This document shows, one piece after another, positions 43,788-52,156 of a DNA stretch of 64,000 nt (positions are counted from its first letter, which is position 1; each line of letters starts with the position of its first letter). The notes below the pieces were generated by a model. The model did no database searches. It was not told the origin of the DNA and saw only the letters and a program-made list of their open reading frames with translations. Position numbers and translations under genes: made by a program. This DNA comes from Parafrankia irregularis (GTDB taxonomy: Bacteria > Actinomycetota > Actinomycetes > Frankiales > Frankiaceae): positions 1 to 64,000 of the forward strand of contig NZ_FAOZ01000010.1 of the NCBI RefSeq assembly GCF_001536285.1, in the 5' to 3' direction.

Positions 43788-45025
43788 CTTCTCGGCTCGG
43801 CCGTGTAGACGACGGCGCCGCCGTAGTGGGGGGAGGAGTGGCATGCGAGGCCGACGGCCGCGCCGACACGCTGGCGGTCGCCGGCCCGTCCGGAGAGCTG
43901 CAGGTAGCACTCGAGCATCTGCGGGATGCCGTGCATCCGGCCGTTGCCGAGCGCGCCGCCGCCGGAGAGCACCGGCAGGGCGTCGGGGCGGTCGCTGTCG
44001 ATCCGCCCGTCCTGGACGAAGCGGTGCGCCTCGCCGCGCGGGCAGAAGCCGAGGGCCTCCAGCCAGAAGTAGACGAACGGGGAGAACCCGTCGTACAGCT
44101 GCGGCAGGTCGACCTCGCCCGGACCGACACCGCTGCTCTCCCACAGCCGCCGGGCGGTCTCGGCACCGACGTCCATGATGTCGTCGAGCGGCCAGTGCAG
44201 CGGCAGTCGCCGGGTCGCCGGCAGCCCGCTGGCGTAGCCGGCGACGTACACCGGCCGGTGCGGCAGGTCGGCGGCCCGTTCGGCCGAGGTGAGGACGAAC
44301 GCCGCCACCCCGTCGACGGGGATGTCGCAGTCATACCGGCAGACCGGGTCGCTGATCATCGGCGCGGCCAGGTACTCGGCCGCGGTCAGCGGGCGCTTGT
44401 ACCAGTAGGACCAGGGGATGCGGGCGCCGTTCTTCCGCGCCTCGACCAGGACGGCCGCCATCGCCTCGCGCCGCGCCCCGTACCGCTGGAGGTACTCGGT
44501 GTAGGGCAGGCCGATCATCGCCAGCGGGCCGAAGAAGCCCTGCGGGGCGGTCCACTGCGCCGGGCCGGCGGCGCGTTCCATGGTGTTGGCGTGGTACTTC
44601 CCGGGCGGGTTGTGCAGCGCCCGGTAGACCAGCACGTTGTCGGCGGCGCCGCTCGCGACGGCGTTGACCGCCATCCCGACCATGCCCGGGATCTGCCCGA
44701 TCCCGTGGAAGCCGGCGACGTACCGCGGCGCGTCGCCGCCCCCGCGCCCGCCCCCGGTCCCGCCGCCGCGGAGCCGCTCGGCCAGCCAGGTCGCCGGCAC
44801 CGAGCTGACACCGTCCTGGACGTCGTGCGACCCCGCGGTGGGGAACAGCGCGGAGGTGATCACGCCGTCGATGTCCGCGCAGGTGAGCCCGGCGTCGGCT
44901 ACCGCGGCGCGGGCGGTCTCCAGCGTGATCGCCCCGAGGGGACGTCCGGCGTGGCGCTGGGTGGCGCTCTGCGCGTACCCGACGACGGCGACCTTGCCGC
45001 GGGCGGTGAACCCCCGGCCGGTCAC
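43784..45025 (-). CDS. Thiolase-fold protein lacking the nucleophile Cys, candidate acyl-CoA retro-aldolase
   Basis: The 413-residue thiolase-superfamily member begins 'GKVAVVGYAQSATQRH'. Where thiolases have Asn-Ala-Cys-Ala-Ser-Gly, this protein reads 'GMVGMAVNAVASGAADN', with no Cys. HDCF is replaced by 'LYDGFSPF', and the GHPxGATG motif by 'GGGALGNGRMHG'. These losses match lipid-transfer-protein-like (Ltp2) retro-aldolases, which need a DUF35 partner. The DUF35 gene directly precedes and overlaps it (GTGA), supporting that role. It is thus expected to cleave a beta-hydroxyacyl-CoA into a ketone or aldehyde plus a shorter acyl-CoA. Confidence 0.75.
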   Translation of the reverse strand: MTGRGFTARGKVAVVGYAQSATQRHAGRPLGAITLETARAAVADAGLTCADIDGVITSALFPTAGSHDVQDGVSSVPATWLAERLRGGGTGGGRGGGDAPRYVAGFHGIGQIPGMVGMAVNAVASGAADNVLVYRALHNPPGKYHANTMERAAGPAQWTAPQGFFGPLAMIGLPYTEYLQRYGARREAMAAVLVEARKNGARIPWSYWYKRPLTAAEYLAAPMISDPVCRYDCDIPVDGVAAFVLTSAERAADLPHRPVYVAGYASGLPATRRLPLHWPLDDIMDVGAETARRLWESSGVGPGEVDLPQLYDGFSPFVYFWLEALGFCPRGEAHRFVQDGRIDSDRPDALPVLSGGGALGNGRMHGIPQMLECYLQLSGRAGDRQRVGAAVGLACHSSPHYGGAVVYTAEPRR

Positions 45026-45555
45026 GGCTCCTCCCCCGGCCGCGCGGCGGCGGTGAGGGTGAAGGCGGGGATGGCGACCCCCGGTGCCACGTCCTCGAAG
45101 CCGACCCGGACCGGGGCGCCGAGACGCAGCGGCGCCACGGTGCTGTCGAGAGCGACCCTGTCGAGAGCGGCACTGCCGAGGGCGGCACTGCCGAGAGCGG
45201 TACTGCCGGGAGCGACGCCGTCGAGAGCGGCGGGGCCGTCCAGCAGGCGGCCGATCATGCGCAGCTCGGGCTGCTCGGCGAGCTCGACGTCCACCAGCAC
45301 GAACGGCACCTCGGCCGCGAACCCCGGCAGGCCCGACTGGCGGATCACCGTCCACGAACGGACCGTGCCGCGGCCGCTGACCGGCTCGAAGGCGTAGTCC
45401 GGGTCGGTGCTGCCGCAGTGCGGGCAGGCCTGGTCGGGCGGCAGCGCGAACGACCCGCAGCGGGCGCAGCGGGCGATCGCCAGCACATGGCCGGCCGCCG
45501 CGGCCCAGTAGGGCGCGGAGATCTCGTCGGGAACCGGTAAGGGGCGGGCGGTCAC
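45022..45555 (-). CDS. DUF35 OB-fold protein with zinc ribbon and a 15-bp repeat insert
   Basis: The 177-residue protein has a zinc ribbon 'CARCGSFALPPDQACPHC' (about residues 30-47) and an OB-fold ('GTVRSWTVIRQSGLPGF', 'PFVLVDVELAEQPELRMIG'). It is about 45 residues longer than the one at 5520. An insert of six 15-bp repeats (45143-45232) reads as 'ALDGV APGST ALGSA ALGSA ALDRV ALDST'. The GTG start overlaps the CaiB stop, and its own stop overlaps the thiolase-like start, so stoichiometric production with its probable partner is likely. Confidence 0.8.
   Translation of the reverse strand: MTARPLPVPDEISAPYWAAAAGHVLAIARCARCGSFALPPDQACPHCGSTDPDYAFEPVSGRGTVRSWTVIRQSGLPGFAAEVPFVLVDVELAEQPELRMIGRLLDGPAALDGVAPGSTALGSAALGSAALDRVALDSTVAPLRLGAPVRVGFEDVAPGVAIPAFTLTAAARPGEEP
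45143..45232 (-). repeat. Six 15-bp tandem units inside the DUF35 gene
   Basis: The units are imperfect copies of CTGTCGAGAGCGGCA read on the plus strand. Because 15 is a multiple of three, gain or loss of a unit would keep the frame. The encoded Ala-rich pentapeptides lie in a loop of the OB-fold. Confidence 0.7.
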
Positions 45556-46781
45556 GGGATCACTCCCGCCTCGGCGAGCTCACCGATCTGCTCCCAGGTG
45601 TAGCCGAGCTCCAGCAGCACCGACTCGGTGTGCTCACCATGCTCGGGGGCCCGGCGCAGCTCGGGCGGGCGCTCGTCGATCTGCACCGGGCCGCTCGGCA
45701 GCCGGTAGGACGCGCCGGCGTCCGCGCCCGCCTCCCCGAGACGGACCTCGCCGAGATAGTCGTTGGCGAGCACCTGTGGGTCGGTGAGCAGCTCCTCGAC
45801 GGCCTGCACCGGCGCCCAGGGCGCGTCGATCCCGGCGAGCAGGTCCTTCCACTCGGCGAAGGTCCGGTCGGCGAAGATCGCCGCGATCGTGGCGACGCAG
45901 GCCTCCCGGTTCGCCGCGCGGGCGGCCAGGTCGGCGAAGCGGGGGTCGGTGACGAGGTCGTCCCGGCCGACGAGGCGGCAGAAGTCGGCCCAGTAGCGGT
46001 CCGGTTCCAGGAACACGAGCTGGATGTGCCGGCCGTCCTTGGTGCGGTAGGGACCGACGAGCGGATTGCGGTACGCGGCGGCGCCGGACGCGGCTCGCGG
46101 CGTCTGGCCGGCGAGGGCGGAGAGCACGTCGGAGGACAGCGTCCACATGGCGGTGGCGAGCAGCGAGACGTCCACGACGGAGCCGCGGCCGGTGCGCTCA
46201 CGCCGTAACAGCGCCGCGGCGATCCCGAACGCGAGCGCCGTCGCCCCGTTGCGGTCCCCCATGGCGCCCCGCTGGCTGATCGGGACGTCCTGCCCGGGCG
46301 GGGTGAGGACGTGGGCGAGCCCGCCCTGCGCCCAGAAGGCGGACGAGTCGTAGCCGGGCCGGTCGGCACCGGGGCCGCGGGCGCCGAAGCCGTGCCCGCG
46401 GGCGTAGACGAGCTTCGGGTACCGGGCGGTCAGCGTCTCGGCGTCGAGCCCGAGGCGGCGTAGCGCGCCCGGCCGGAAGTTGGTGAGGAAGACGTCGGCG
46501 GTGGCCAGCAGCTGGTCGAGCACACGGCGGCCCGGCTCGGTGCGCAGGTCGAGGGCGAGGGAGCGTTTGCCCCGGTTGGCCAGGGCGATGGAGAGGTTCA
46601 CCCCGCCGGCGCCGTCGGTGCCGATGCCCTGGGTCGCCAGGCCCCGGTAGGGGTCTCCCTCCGGGCGTTCGACCCGGACGACGTCGGCGCCCCAGTCGGC
46701 CAGCAGCGCGCCGGCGACCGGCACGAACACCCACTGGGCCAGTTCGATCACGCGGATACCGCCGAACGCGGGATCGTCCAC
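45552..46781 (-). CDS. CaiB/BaiF (family III) CoA-transferase
   Basis: This 409-residue single-domain enzyme has 'GIRVIELAQWVFVPVAGALLAD', 'ADVFLTNFRPGALRRLGL' and the Asp in 'DRPGYDSSAFWAQGG', where the catalytic aspartate is expected. It activates an acid by CoA transfer or racemises an acyl-CoA. The GTG at 46781 has GGGAGG 7 bases upstream. It is the first gene of the leftward operon and is divergent from the ABC uptake operon. Confidence 0.85.
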   Translation of the reverse strand: MDDPAFGGIRVIELAQWVFVPVAGALLADWGADVVRVERPEGDPYRGLATQGIGTDGAGGVNLSIALANRGKRSLALDLRTEPGRRVLDQLLATADVFLTNFRPGALRRLGLDAETLTARYPKLVYARGHGFGARGPGADRPGYDSSAFWAQGGLAHVLTPPGQDVPISQRGAMGDRNGATALAFGIAAALLRRERTGRGSVVDVSLLATAMWTLSSDVLSALAGQTPRAASGAAAYRNPLVGPYRTKDGRHIQLVFLEPDRYWADFCRLVGRDDLVTDPRFADLAARAANREACVATIAAIFADRTFAEWKDLLAGIDAPWAPVQAVEELLTDPQVLANDYLGEVRLGEAGADAGASYRLPSGPVQIDERPPELRRAPEHGEHTESVLLELGYTWEQIGELAEAGVIP

Positions 46782-47047
46782 GCCGGCACCTCCCTCGGCC
46801 ACTCGACAGGCAAGCAAGCTTGTGGTGCGTGAATGTAGAACGTCACTCTCACATTTGTGAAGACGTTGACTTCTCGAAATGTGCGTGTAAGCATCCACCG
46901 CCAAGCCGGCAGATCAGCTCGGCCCGGCCGGCTGACCGAGCGTCCAGGCAGGTCAGCCCACCCGATTTCGAACCGCCACGAGCCGCTGTGGACCGCCCGC
47001 GGCGCGGCGGGACCACCCACCCACGACAGACCCGGGGCAGGTTGCAC
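46782..47047. promoter_or_regulatory. Divergent promoter region of the uptake and catabolic operons
   Basis: Between the CaiB and binding-protein genes lies a relatively A+T-rich segment (46805-46895). TCACA-TT-TGTGA (46849-46860) is an inverted repeat, partly enclosed by ACGTC and GACGT. TTGACT (46866-46871), 16 bases, then TAAGCA (46888-46893) is a candidate rightward promoter. Control of both operons by a shared regulator, perhaps the TetR protein at 37868, is plausible. Confidence 0.4.
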
Positions 47048-48493
47048 ATGCGCAGAAGTGGCAGGACAACCAGGCAGCGCGAACTACCGGCGTTATCCAC
47101 CTCACCGGTCCCACCCGCCTTACCGGAGCCGACGGCCGCACCGTCGCTCCCTGCTCACCCGGGCCTCTCGGGCCTCTCGGACCTCTCGGACCTCTCGGAC
47201 CGCCCGGACCGCGCGGTTCGCGGCCGTTCGGCCGCCCGAGCCCGGCTGGCGCTGACGGCGTCCGCGGTCGCCGTGCTGCTGGCGGTGACCGCCTGCGGCG
47301 ACGACGCGGACGACGGCCAGGGCGCCGCGCCGGGCGCCGCAACGACGAGTGGGGCGAGCACCGCCGACGCGCTCGGGCCGGCGGCGCCGGCCAGCGGTGA
47401 GCCGGTGCGGATCGGGCTGGTCACGGGGCGCGGCGCGTCCGGTGACCTCAACATCGAGAAGGACGTCGCCGAAGCGACCGTCAGGTACCTCAACGAGCAC
47501 CGTTCCGGCATCGCCGGCCGGCCCGTCGAGCTGGTCCTCTGCGAGACGCTGGCCGACCCGGGCAAGGGCGCCGACTGCGGCAACCGGATGGTCGAGGAGA
47601 ACGTCGCCGCGGTCGTCGTCGGCTCCACACCCGTGCTGGAGAGCGTCTGGCAGCCGATCAACCAGGCCGGGCTGCCCGCGGTCTTCTTCGGCGCGAGCGG
47701 CAAGCGCATCCTCGGCGACACCTTGGCCACGTTCGCGCTCACCGATCCGACGTTCCCCGTGTCCGGCGTGCCGATCGCGCTGGCCAAGGAGCACAGGACC
47801 ACCAAGGTCACGGCCGTCGTGATCGACGTGCCGTCCTCCCGGGCGAGCTACCAGGAGGCCGTGGCCGTCTACAAGGCCGCCGGCATCGACCTGACGATCG
47901 TCCCCGTTCCGCTGGGCACCGCCGACATGACGCCGCAGATGCGCAAGCTCGCCGGCGACGACCCGGGCGTCGTGCACATCCACGGCAACGACTCGTTCTG
48001 CATCTCGGCGCTGAACGGCCTGCGCGCCGTCGGCTACGACGGCCCGATCTCGATGATCGGCCAGTGCGTCACCGACGCCACCCGCAAGGCGGTGCCCGAA
48101 AGCTACCTGGAGGGCGTGTCCGTCGCCGCCAACAGCCCGATCGGCACCGACAACCCGTCGACCCGGCTCTACAAGGCGGTCGTGACCACCTACGGCAAGG
48201 ACATCGACCCCGGCAAGCCGTCCGGCGTGAACATCTTCACGACCCTGGCCGGGTTCCAGGCGAGCCTCGCGGACCTGACCGGCGACGTCACGCCGACGTC
48301 CATCATCACGGCGCTGAAGGCGATGCCGGCGACGGAGCTGCCCGGCGGCGGCGGCCTGAAGATCCGGTGCAACGGCCACGCCGTCGCCGGCTCACCGGCG
48401 GTGTGCGGCCGCGGCGGCCTGCTGACCACCCTCGACGACGCGGGCGAGCCGACGGAGTACAAGCTCGTCGGCGCGACGCCGATCGAGGACTGA
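47048..48493 (+). CDS. Branched-chain-type ABC substrate-binding lipoprotein
   Basis: This 481-residue protein is a type I periplasmic-binding-fold protein (LivJ-like): 'RIGLVTGRGASGDLNIEKDV', 'LVLCETLADPGKGADCGNRM', 'SYQEAVAVYKAAGIDL', 'GPISMIGQCVTDATRKAV'. The lipobox 'LAVTAC' places the lipidated Cys at about residue 83, after an unusually long N-terminus of about 65 residues. That extension contains a 9-bp tandem repeat (47162-47215) coding 'GLSGLSDLSDLSD'. The real start may therefore lie further in, but no good start codon is visible there. It delivers a carboxylate or amino-acid-like substrate to the fused ABC protein encoded next. Confidence 0.8.
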   Translation: MRRSGRTTRQRELPALSTSPVPPALPEPTAAPSLPAHPGLSGLSDLSDLSDRPDRAVRGRSAARARLALTASAVAVLLAVTACGDDADDGQGAAPGAATTSGASTADALGPAAPASGEPVRIGLVTGRGASGDLNIEKDVAEATVRYLNEHRSGIAGRPVELVLCETLADPGKGADCGNRMVEENVAAVVVGSTPVLESVWQPINQAGLPAVFFGASGKRILGDTLATFALTDPTFPVSGVPIALAKEHRTTKVTAVVIDVPSSRASYQEAVAVYKAAGIDLTIVPVPLGTADMTPQMRKLAGDDPGVVHIHGNDSFCISALNGLRAVGYDGPISMIGQCVTDATRKAVPESYLEGVSVAANSPIGTDNPSTRLYKAVVTTYGKDIDPGKPSGVNIFTTLAGFQASLADLTGDVTPTSIITALKAMPATELPGGGGLKIRCNGHAVAGSPAVCGRGGLLTTLDDAGEPTEYKLVGATPIED

Positions 48494-48518
48494 CCCGAAC
48501 CGGCATCGGGAGTTCCCC

Positions 48519-51377
48519 ATGGACCATGTCGCTTCGCTTCTGCTCGGGCTCGGCAACGGCGGCGTCTTCGCGGCGCTCGCGCTCGCGCTGGTGCTCACCT
48601 ACCGCAGCTCGGGGGTCATCAACTTCGCCACCGGGTCGGTGGCCCTCTACGTCGCCTACACCTATGGCTCGCTGCGTGAGGGCGAGCTGCTGATACCGGT
48701 GCCGGGGCTGCCGAAGACCGTGGACGTCGGCGGGAGCCTCGGGCTGGTTCCCGCCGCCGCGATCGCACTGGTCGTCGGGGCGCTGCTCGGCGCCCTGCTG
48801 TACCTGCTGGTGTTCCGGCCGCTGCGGGAGGCCCCGCCGCTGGCCCGGGCGGTCGCCTCGCTGGGGGTGCTCGTCGTCGTCGAGTCCGTGATGGCGATCA
48901 GGATCGGCGGTGAGCCGGTCAGCGTCGAGGCGATCTTCCCCGAGGACCGCTGGACGCTCGGCTCGCTGACCGTGCTCTCCGACCGGCTCTACCTCGCCCT
49001 CGCCGTCGTCGCCATCGCGCTCGCACTGACCGCGGTCTTCCGGGCTACCAGGCTCGGCCTGCTCACCCGGGCGGTGGCCCAGTCGCAGACCGGCGCGTAC
49101 GTCAGCGGGGCCTCCCCGGACCGGGTCGCGCTGGCCAACTGGATGATCAGTGGCACCGTGGCCGGCGCCGCGGGGATCCTCATCGCCCCGCTCAGCCCAC
49201 TCACCCCGTCCAACTACACGCTGTTCGTGGTACCGGCGCTGGCCGCCGCGGTCGTCGGGGGCTTCCAGCACCTGTTCCCGACGGTCGCGGCCGGCCTCGC
49301 GATCGGGATGGTGCAGTCGGAGGCGCTCTCGCTGTCCGCCGACCACTCCTGGCTGCCCGAATCGGGGCTGGCGGAGCTGGTACCCCTTCTTGTGATCATG
49401 GTGGCGCTGCTGGCCAGCCGGCGGGGCCTGCCAGTCCGCGGGTCGCTGGTGCGCCAACCGCTCGGGCACGCGCCACGCCCGCGGTCGCTGGCCCTGCCCA
49501 CCCTCACCGGCACCGGCCTGGGTGTGCTCGCGCTGCTGCTCACCGACGGCACCTGGCGCAGCGCGGTGATCGGCACGTTTATCGGCGCGGTCATCGGGCT
49601 GTCCGTCGTCGTGGTCACCGGCTTCGCCGGGCAGGTGTCGCTGGCGCAGCTGGCCCTCGCCGGCTGCGCCGCGTTCACACTGTCCGGCCTCACCAGCGGC
49701 TGGGGCGTCCCCTTCCCCATCGCGCCGCTGCTGGCCGCCCTGGTCGCGACAGCCGTCGGGGTGCTCGTCGGCCTGCCCGCACTGCGGCTGCGCGGGCTGA
49801 CCCTCGGCATCGTCACCCTCGCCCTCGCCTACGCGATCGAGGCGGTCTGGTTCCGCAACTCCGACTTCGTCAGCTCGGACGGCGCCACCGTGGAGCAGCC
49901 GACACTGTTCGGGCTCGACCTGGGCATCGGCAGTGGCCACGCCTTCCCCCGGCTGCCGTTCGGGCTGATGTGCCTGGCGGTGCTGGTCGCCGTGGCGTGG
50001 GGCGTGGCGCGGCTACGGATGAGCGCGCTGGGCTCGGCGATGCTGGCGGTGCGCGCGAACGAGCGCTCGGCCGCCGGGATCGGGATCGACGTCGTCCGGG
50101 TCAAGGTGGTGAGCTTCGCGCTGGCGTCGTTCATCGCCGGCCTGGGCGGAAGCCTGCTCGCCTATCGCCGCGGTGTCGTGACCTTCGACTCGTTCAGCGC
50201 GATCGCCGGCCTGACCCTGCTGTCGACGGCCTACCTGGCCGGTGTCACCTCCGTCTACGGCGGGATTCTCGCCGGGGTGATGGGCGGCAGCGGAGTCGCG
50301 TTCGTCGCCATGGACCGCTGGGTCGACCTCGGCGACTGGTTCCCGGTGCTGTCCGGCCTGGGCGTGATCGGGGTGCTGATCGGCCATCCGGAAGGACTGG
50401 CCAGCGGCGGGCACCAGCTCGCCGGGCGGCTGCGCACGCTCGTCGGACGGGTCGGCCCACCCGGGCTCGGGGCCGCGAGGCACGCCGAACCCGGCTCCGC
50501 CGAACCCGGCTCCGCGGAGCCGATCGGAACGGCCGGGATGACGGCGGCACCAGTACCGTCGCCGCCGGCGGCCACCCGGACCGCGACACTGCGGGTCGAC
50601 CATCTCACCGTGCGATACGGCGGTGTGCTGGCCGTCGACGACGTCTCGCTGCGCGTCGAGCCAGGGCAGATCGTCGGTCTCATCGGGCCGAACGGCGCCG
50701 GCAAGACCAGCGTGATCGACGCGATCACCGGATTCGCGCGGGCGACCGGGACGGCACACCTCGACGACGTCCGGATCGACACGCTGCCGACGCACCGGCG
50801 GGTCCGCCATGGCCTGGCGCGCACGTTCCAGGCGCTGGAGCTGTACGACGACCTCACCGTCGAGGAGAACGTCGGCGCCGCGCTGTCGGGTGTCCCCGGG
50901 CACGAGCGCAGGCATGCGCTGGAACGCGCTCTGCACCTGGTCGGCATCGCGGACCGGGCCGACCGGCCGGCGAGCGCGCTCAGCCACGGCGAGCGGCAGC
51001 TCGTGTCGATCGCCCGCGCCTGCGCCGCCGACACCCGGGTGCTGCTGCTCGACGAGCCCGCTGCCGGCCTCGACACGACGGAGACGGCCTGGCTCGGCGA
51101 GCGCATTCGGGCGATCAGTGCCTCCGGAGTCGGTGTGCTGCTCGTCGACCACGACGTCAGCCTGGTGCTGGGAATCTGTGACCACGTCTACGTCCTCGAC
51201 TTCGGCAGGCTGATCGCGGACGGGGATCCCGAGCGGATCCGGGCCGACCGGGCGGTCATGGACGCCTACCTCGGCGCCGCGCAGCCGACCGCCGGACCCG
51301 CCGCGCAGCCGACCGCCGAGCCCGGCGCCGAACCCGCGGCCGAACCGGCTGCCGAGCCCGCCCCGGTGGTGACCTGA
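48519..51377 (+). CDS. Three-part ABC transporter protein: two Liv-type permeases and an ATPase in one chain
   Basis: The 952-residue product starts with a LivH-like permease (about 1-300: 'LTYRSSGVINFATGSVALY'). A LivM-like permease follows (about 330-640: 'VVVTGFAGQVSLAQLALAG', 'AVRANERSAAGIGIDV'). After a Pro/Ala linker comes a LivG-like ATPase (about 690-930). The ATPase has Walker A 'GPNGAGKTS' near residue 723, signature 'LSHGERQL' and Walker B 'VLLLDEPAAGLD'. These are normally three separate proteins. The C-terminal tail is a low-complexity Ala/Glu/Pro repeat. It starts 25 bp after the binding-protein gene and its stop overlaps the LivF start (TGATG). Confidence 0.9.
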   Translation: MDHVASLLLGLGNGGVFAALALALVLTYRSSGVINFATGSVALYVAYTYGSLREGELLIPVPGLPKTVDVGGSLGLVPAAAIALVVGALLGALLYLLVFRPLREAPPLARAVASLGVLVVVESVMAIRIGGEPVSVEAIFPEDRWTLGSLTVLSDRLYLALAVVAIALALTAVFRATRLGLLTRAVAQSQTGAYVSGASPDRVALANWMISGTVAGAAGILIAPLSPLTPSNYTLFVVPALAAAVVGGFQHLFPTVAAGLAIGMVQSEALSLSADHSWLPESGLAELVPLLVIMVALLASRRGLPVRGSLVRQPLGHAPRPRSLALPTLTGTGLGVLALLLTDGTWRSAVIGTFIGAVIGLSVVVVTGFAGQVSLAQLALAGCAAFTLSGLTSGWGVPFPIAPLLAALVATAVGVLVGLPALRLRGLTLGIVTLALAYAIEAVWFRNSDFVSSDGATVEQPTLFGLDLGIGSGHAFPRLPFGLMCLAVLVAVAWGVARLRMSALGSAMLAVRANERSAAGIGIDVVRVKVVSFALASFIAGLGGSLLAYRRGVVTFDSFSAIAGLTLLSTAYLAGVTSVYGGILAGVMGGSGVAFVAMDRWVDLGDWFPVLSGLGVIGVLIGHPEGLASGGHQLAGRLRTLVGRVGPPGLGAARHAEPGSAEPGSAEPIGTAGMTAAPVPSPPAATRTATLRVDHLTVRYGGVLAVDDVSLRVEPGQIVGLIGPNGAGKTSVIDAITGFARATGTAHLDDVRIDTLPTHRRVRHGLARTFQALELYDDLTVEENVGAALSGVPGHERRHALERALHLVGIADRADRPASALSHGERQLVSIARACAADTRVLLLDEPAAGLDTTETAWLGERIRAISASGVGVLLVDHDVSLVLGICDHVYVLDFGRLIADGDPERIRADRAVMDAYLGAAQPTAGPAAQPTAEPGAEPAAEPAAEPAPVVT

Positions 51378-52156
51378 TGACGTCACCCCGGCTCACCTGC
51401 GCCGGCCTCACCGGCGGGCATGGCACCGCCACCGCGTTCCGCGACGTCGACCTGGCCGTGGAGGCCGGCTCCGTGCTGGCGCTGCTCGGGCCGAACGGAG
51501 CCGGCAAGACCACGCTGCTGCTCACCCTCGCCGGCCTGCTGCCGAGCCAGGCCGGCGCCGTCACCCTCGACGGCACCCGGCTCCCCGGGGGCCGGCCGAC
51601 GGCGGCGAACCGCGCGGGGCTCGTCCTCGTCCCGGACAACCGGTGCCTGTTCACGACGCTGACCGTCGAGGAGAACATCCGGGTCGCGGCGCGCCGCGGC
51701 GGGCCGAAGCCGGCGGCGATGCTCGAGATCTTCCCCGACCTCGAGAAACGCTGGTCCCTGCCCGCGGGGGCGTTGTCCGGCGGCGAACAGCAGATGCTGG
51801 CACTCGCCCGCGCGCTGGTGCAGCAGCCCCGGGTGCTCCTCGTGGACGAGCTGAGCATGGGCCTCGCCCCGCTCGTCGTCGAGGCCCTGTTCGCGACCGT
51901 GCGCCGGATAGCCGGCGAGCACGGCTGCGCGGTGGTGCTCGTCGAGCAGCACATCGGCCTGGCCCTCGGTGCGGCCGACTCCGCCGCGGTGCTGCGCGGG
52001 GGCGCGGTCGTCCTGCACGGATCGGCCGACGACCTCTCCGCCGAGCCCGAACGCTTCGAACGCGCCTACTTCGGCACAGCCGGATCCACGCCCGGATCCG
52101 CACCCGGAACCGCGCCCGGATCCGCACCCACATCCACGCCCAGGGAGAACGGCTAG
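51377..52156 (+). CDS. LivF-type ABC ATPase
   Basis: The 259-residue ATPase has Walker A 'GPNGAGKTTL' (about residues 38-47), signature 'LSGGEQQMLALAR' and the LivF-type Walker B 'VLLVDELSMGLAP'. It pairs with the ATPase part of the preceding fused protein as the second nucleotide-binding subunit. The C-terminus has a Gly/Ser/Pro repeat tail. The start overlaps the preceding stop, and the stop TAG overlaps the GTG of the ligase gene. Confidence 0.9.
   Translation: MTSPRLTCAGLTGGHGTATAFRDVDLAVEAGSVLALLGPNGAGKTTLLLTLAGLLPSQAGAVTLDGTRLPGGRPTAANRAGLVLVPDNRCLFTTLTVEENIRVAARRGGPKPAAMLEIFPDLEKRWSLPAGALSGGEQQMLALARALVQQPRVLLVDELSMGLAPLVVEALFATVRRIAGEHGCAVVLVEQHIGLALGAADSAAVLRGGAVVLHGSADDLSAEPERFERAYFGTAGSTPGSAPGTAPGSAPTSTPRENG

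Noticed and set aside
47162-47215. A 9-bp tandem repeat that could suggest a CRISPR or regulatory array.
   Set aside because: The units are contiguous with no spacers, in frame, and encode a Leu-Ser-Asp repeat in the lipoprotein N-terminus. No CRISPR array was seen anywhere in the window.
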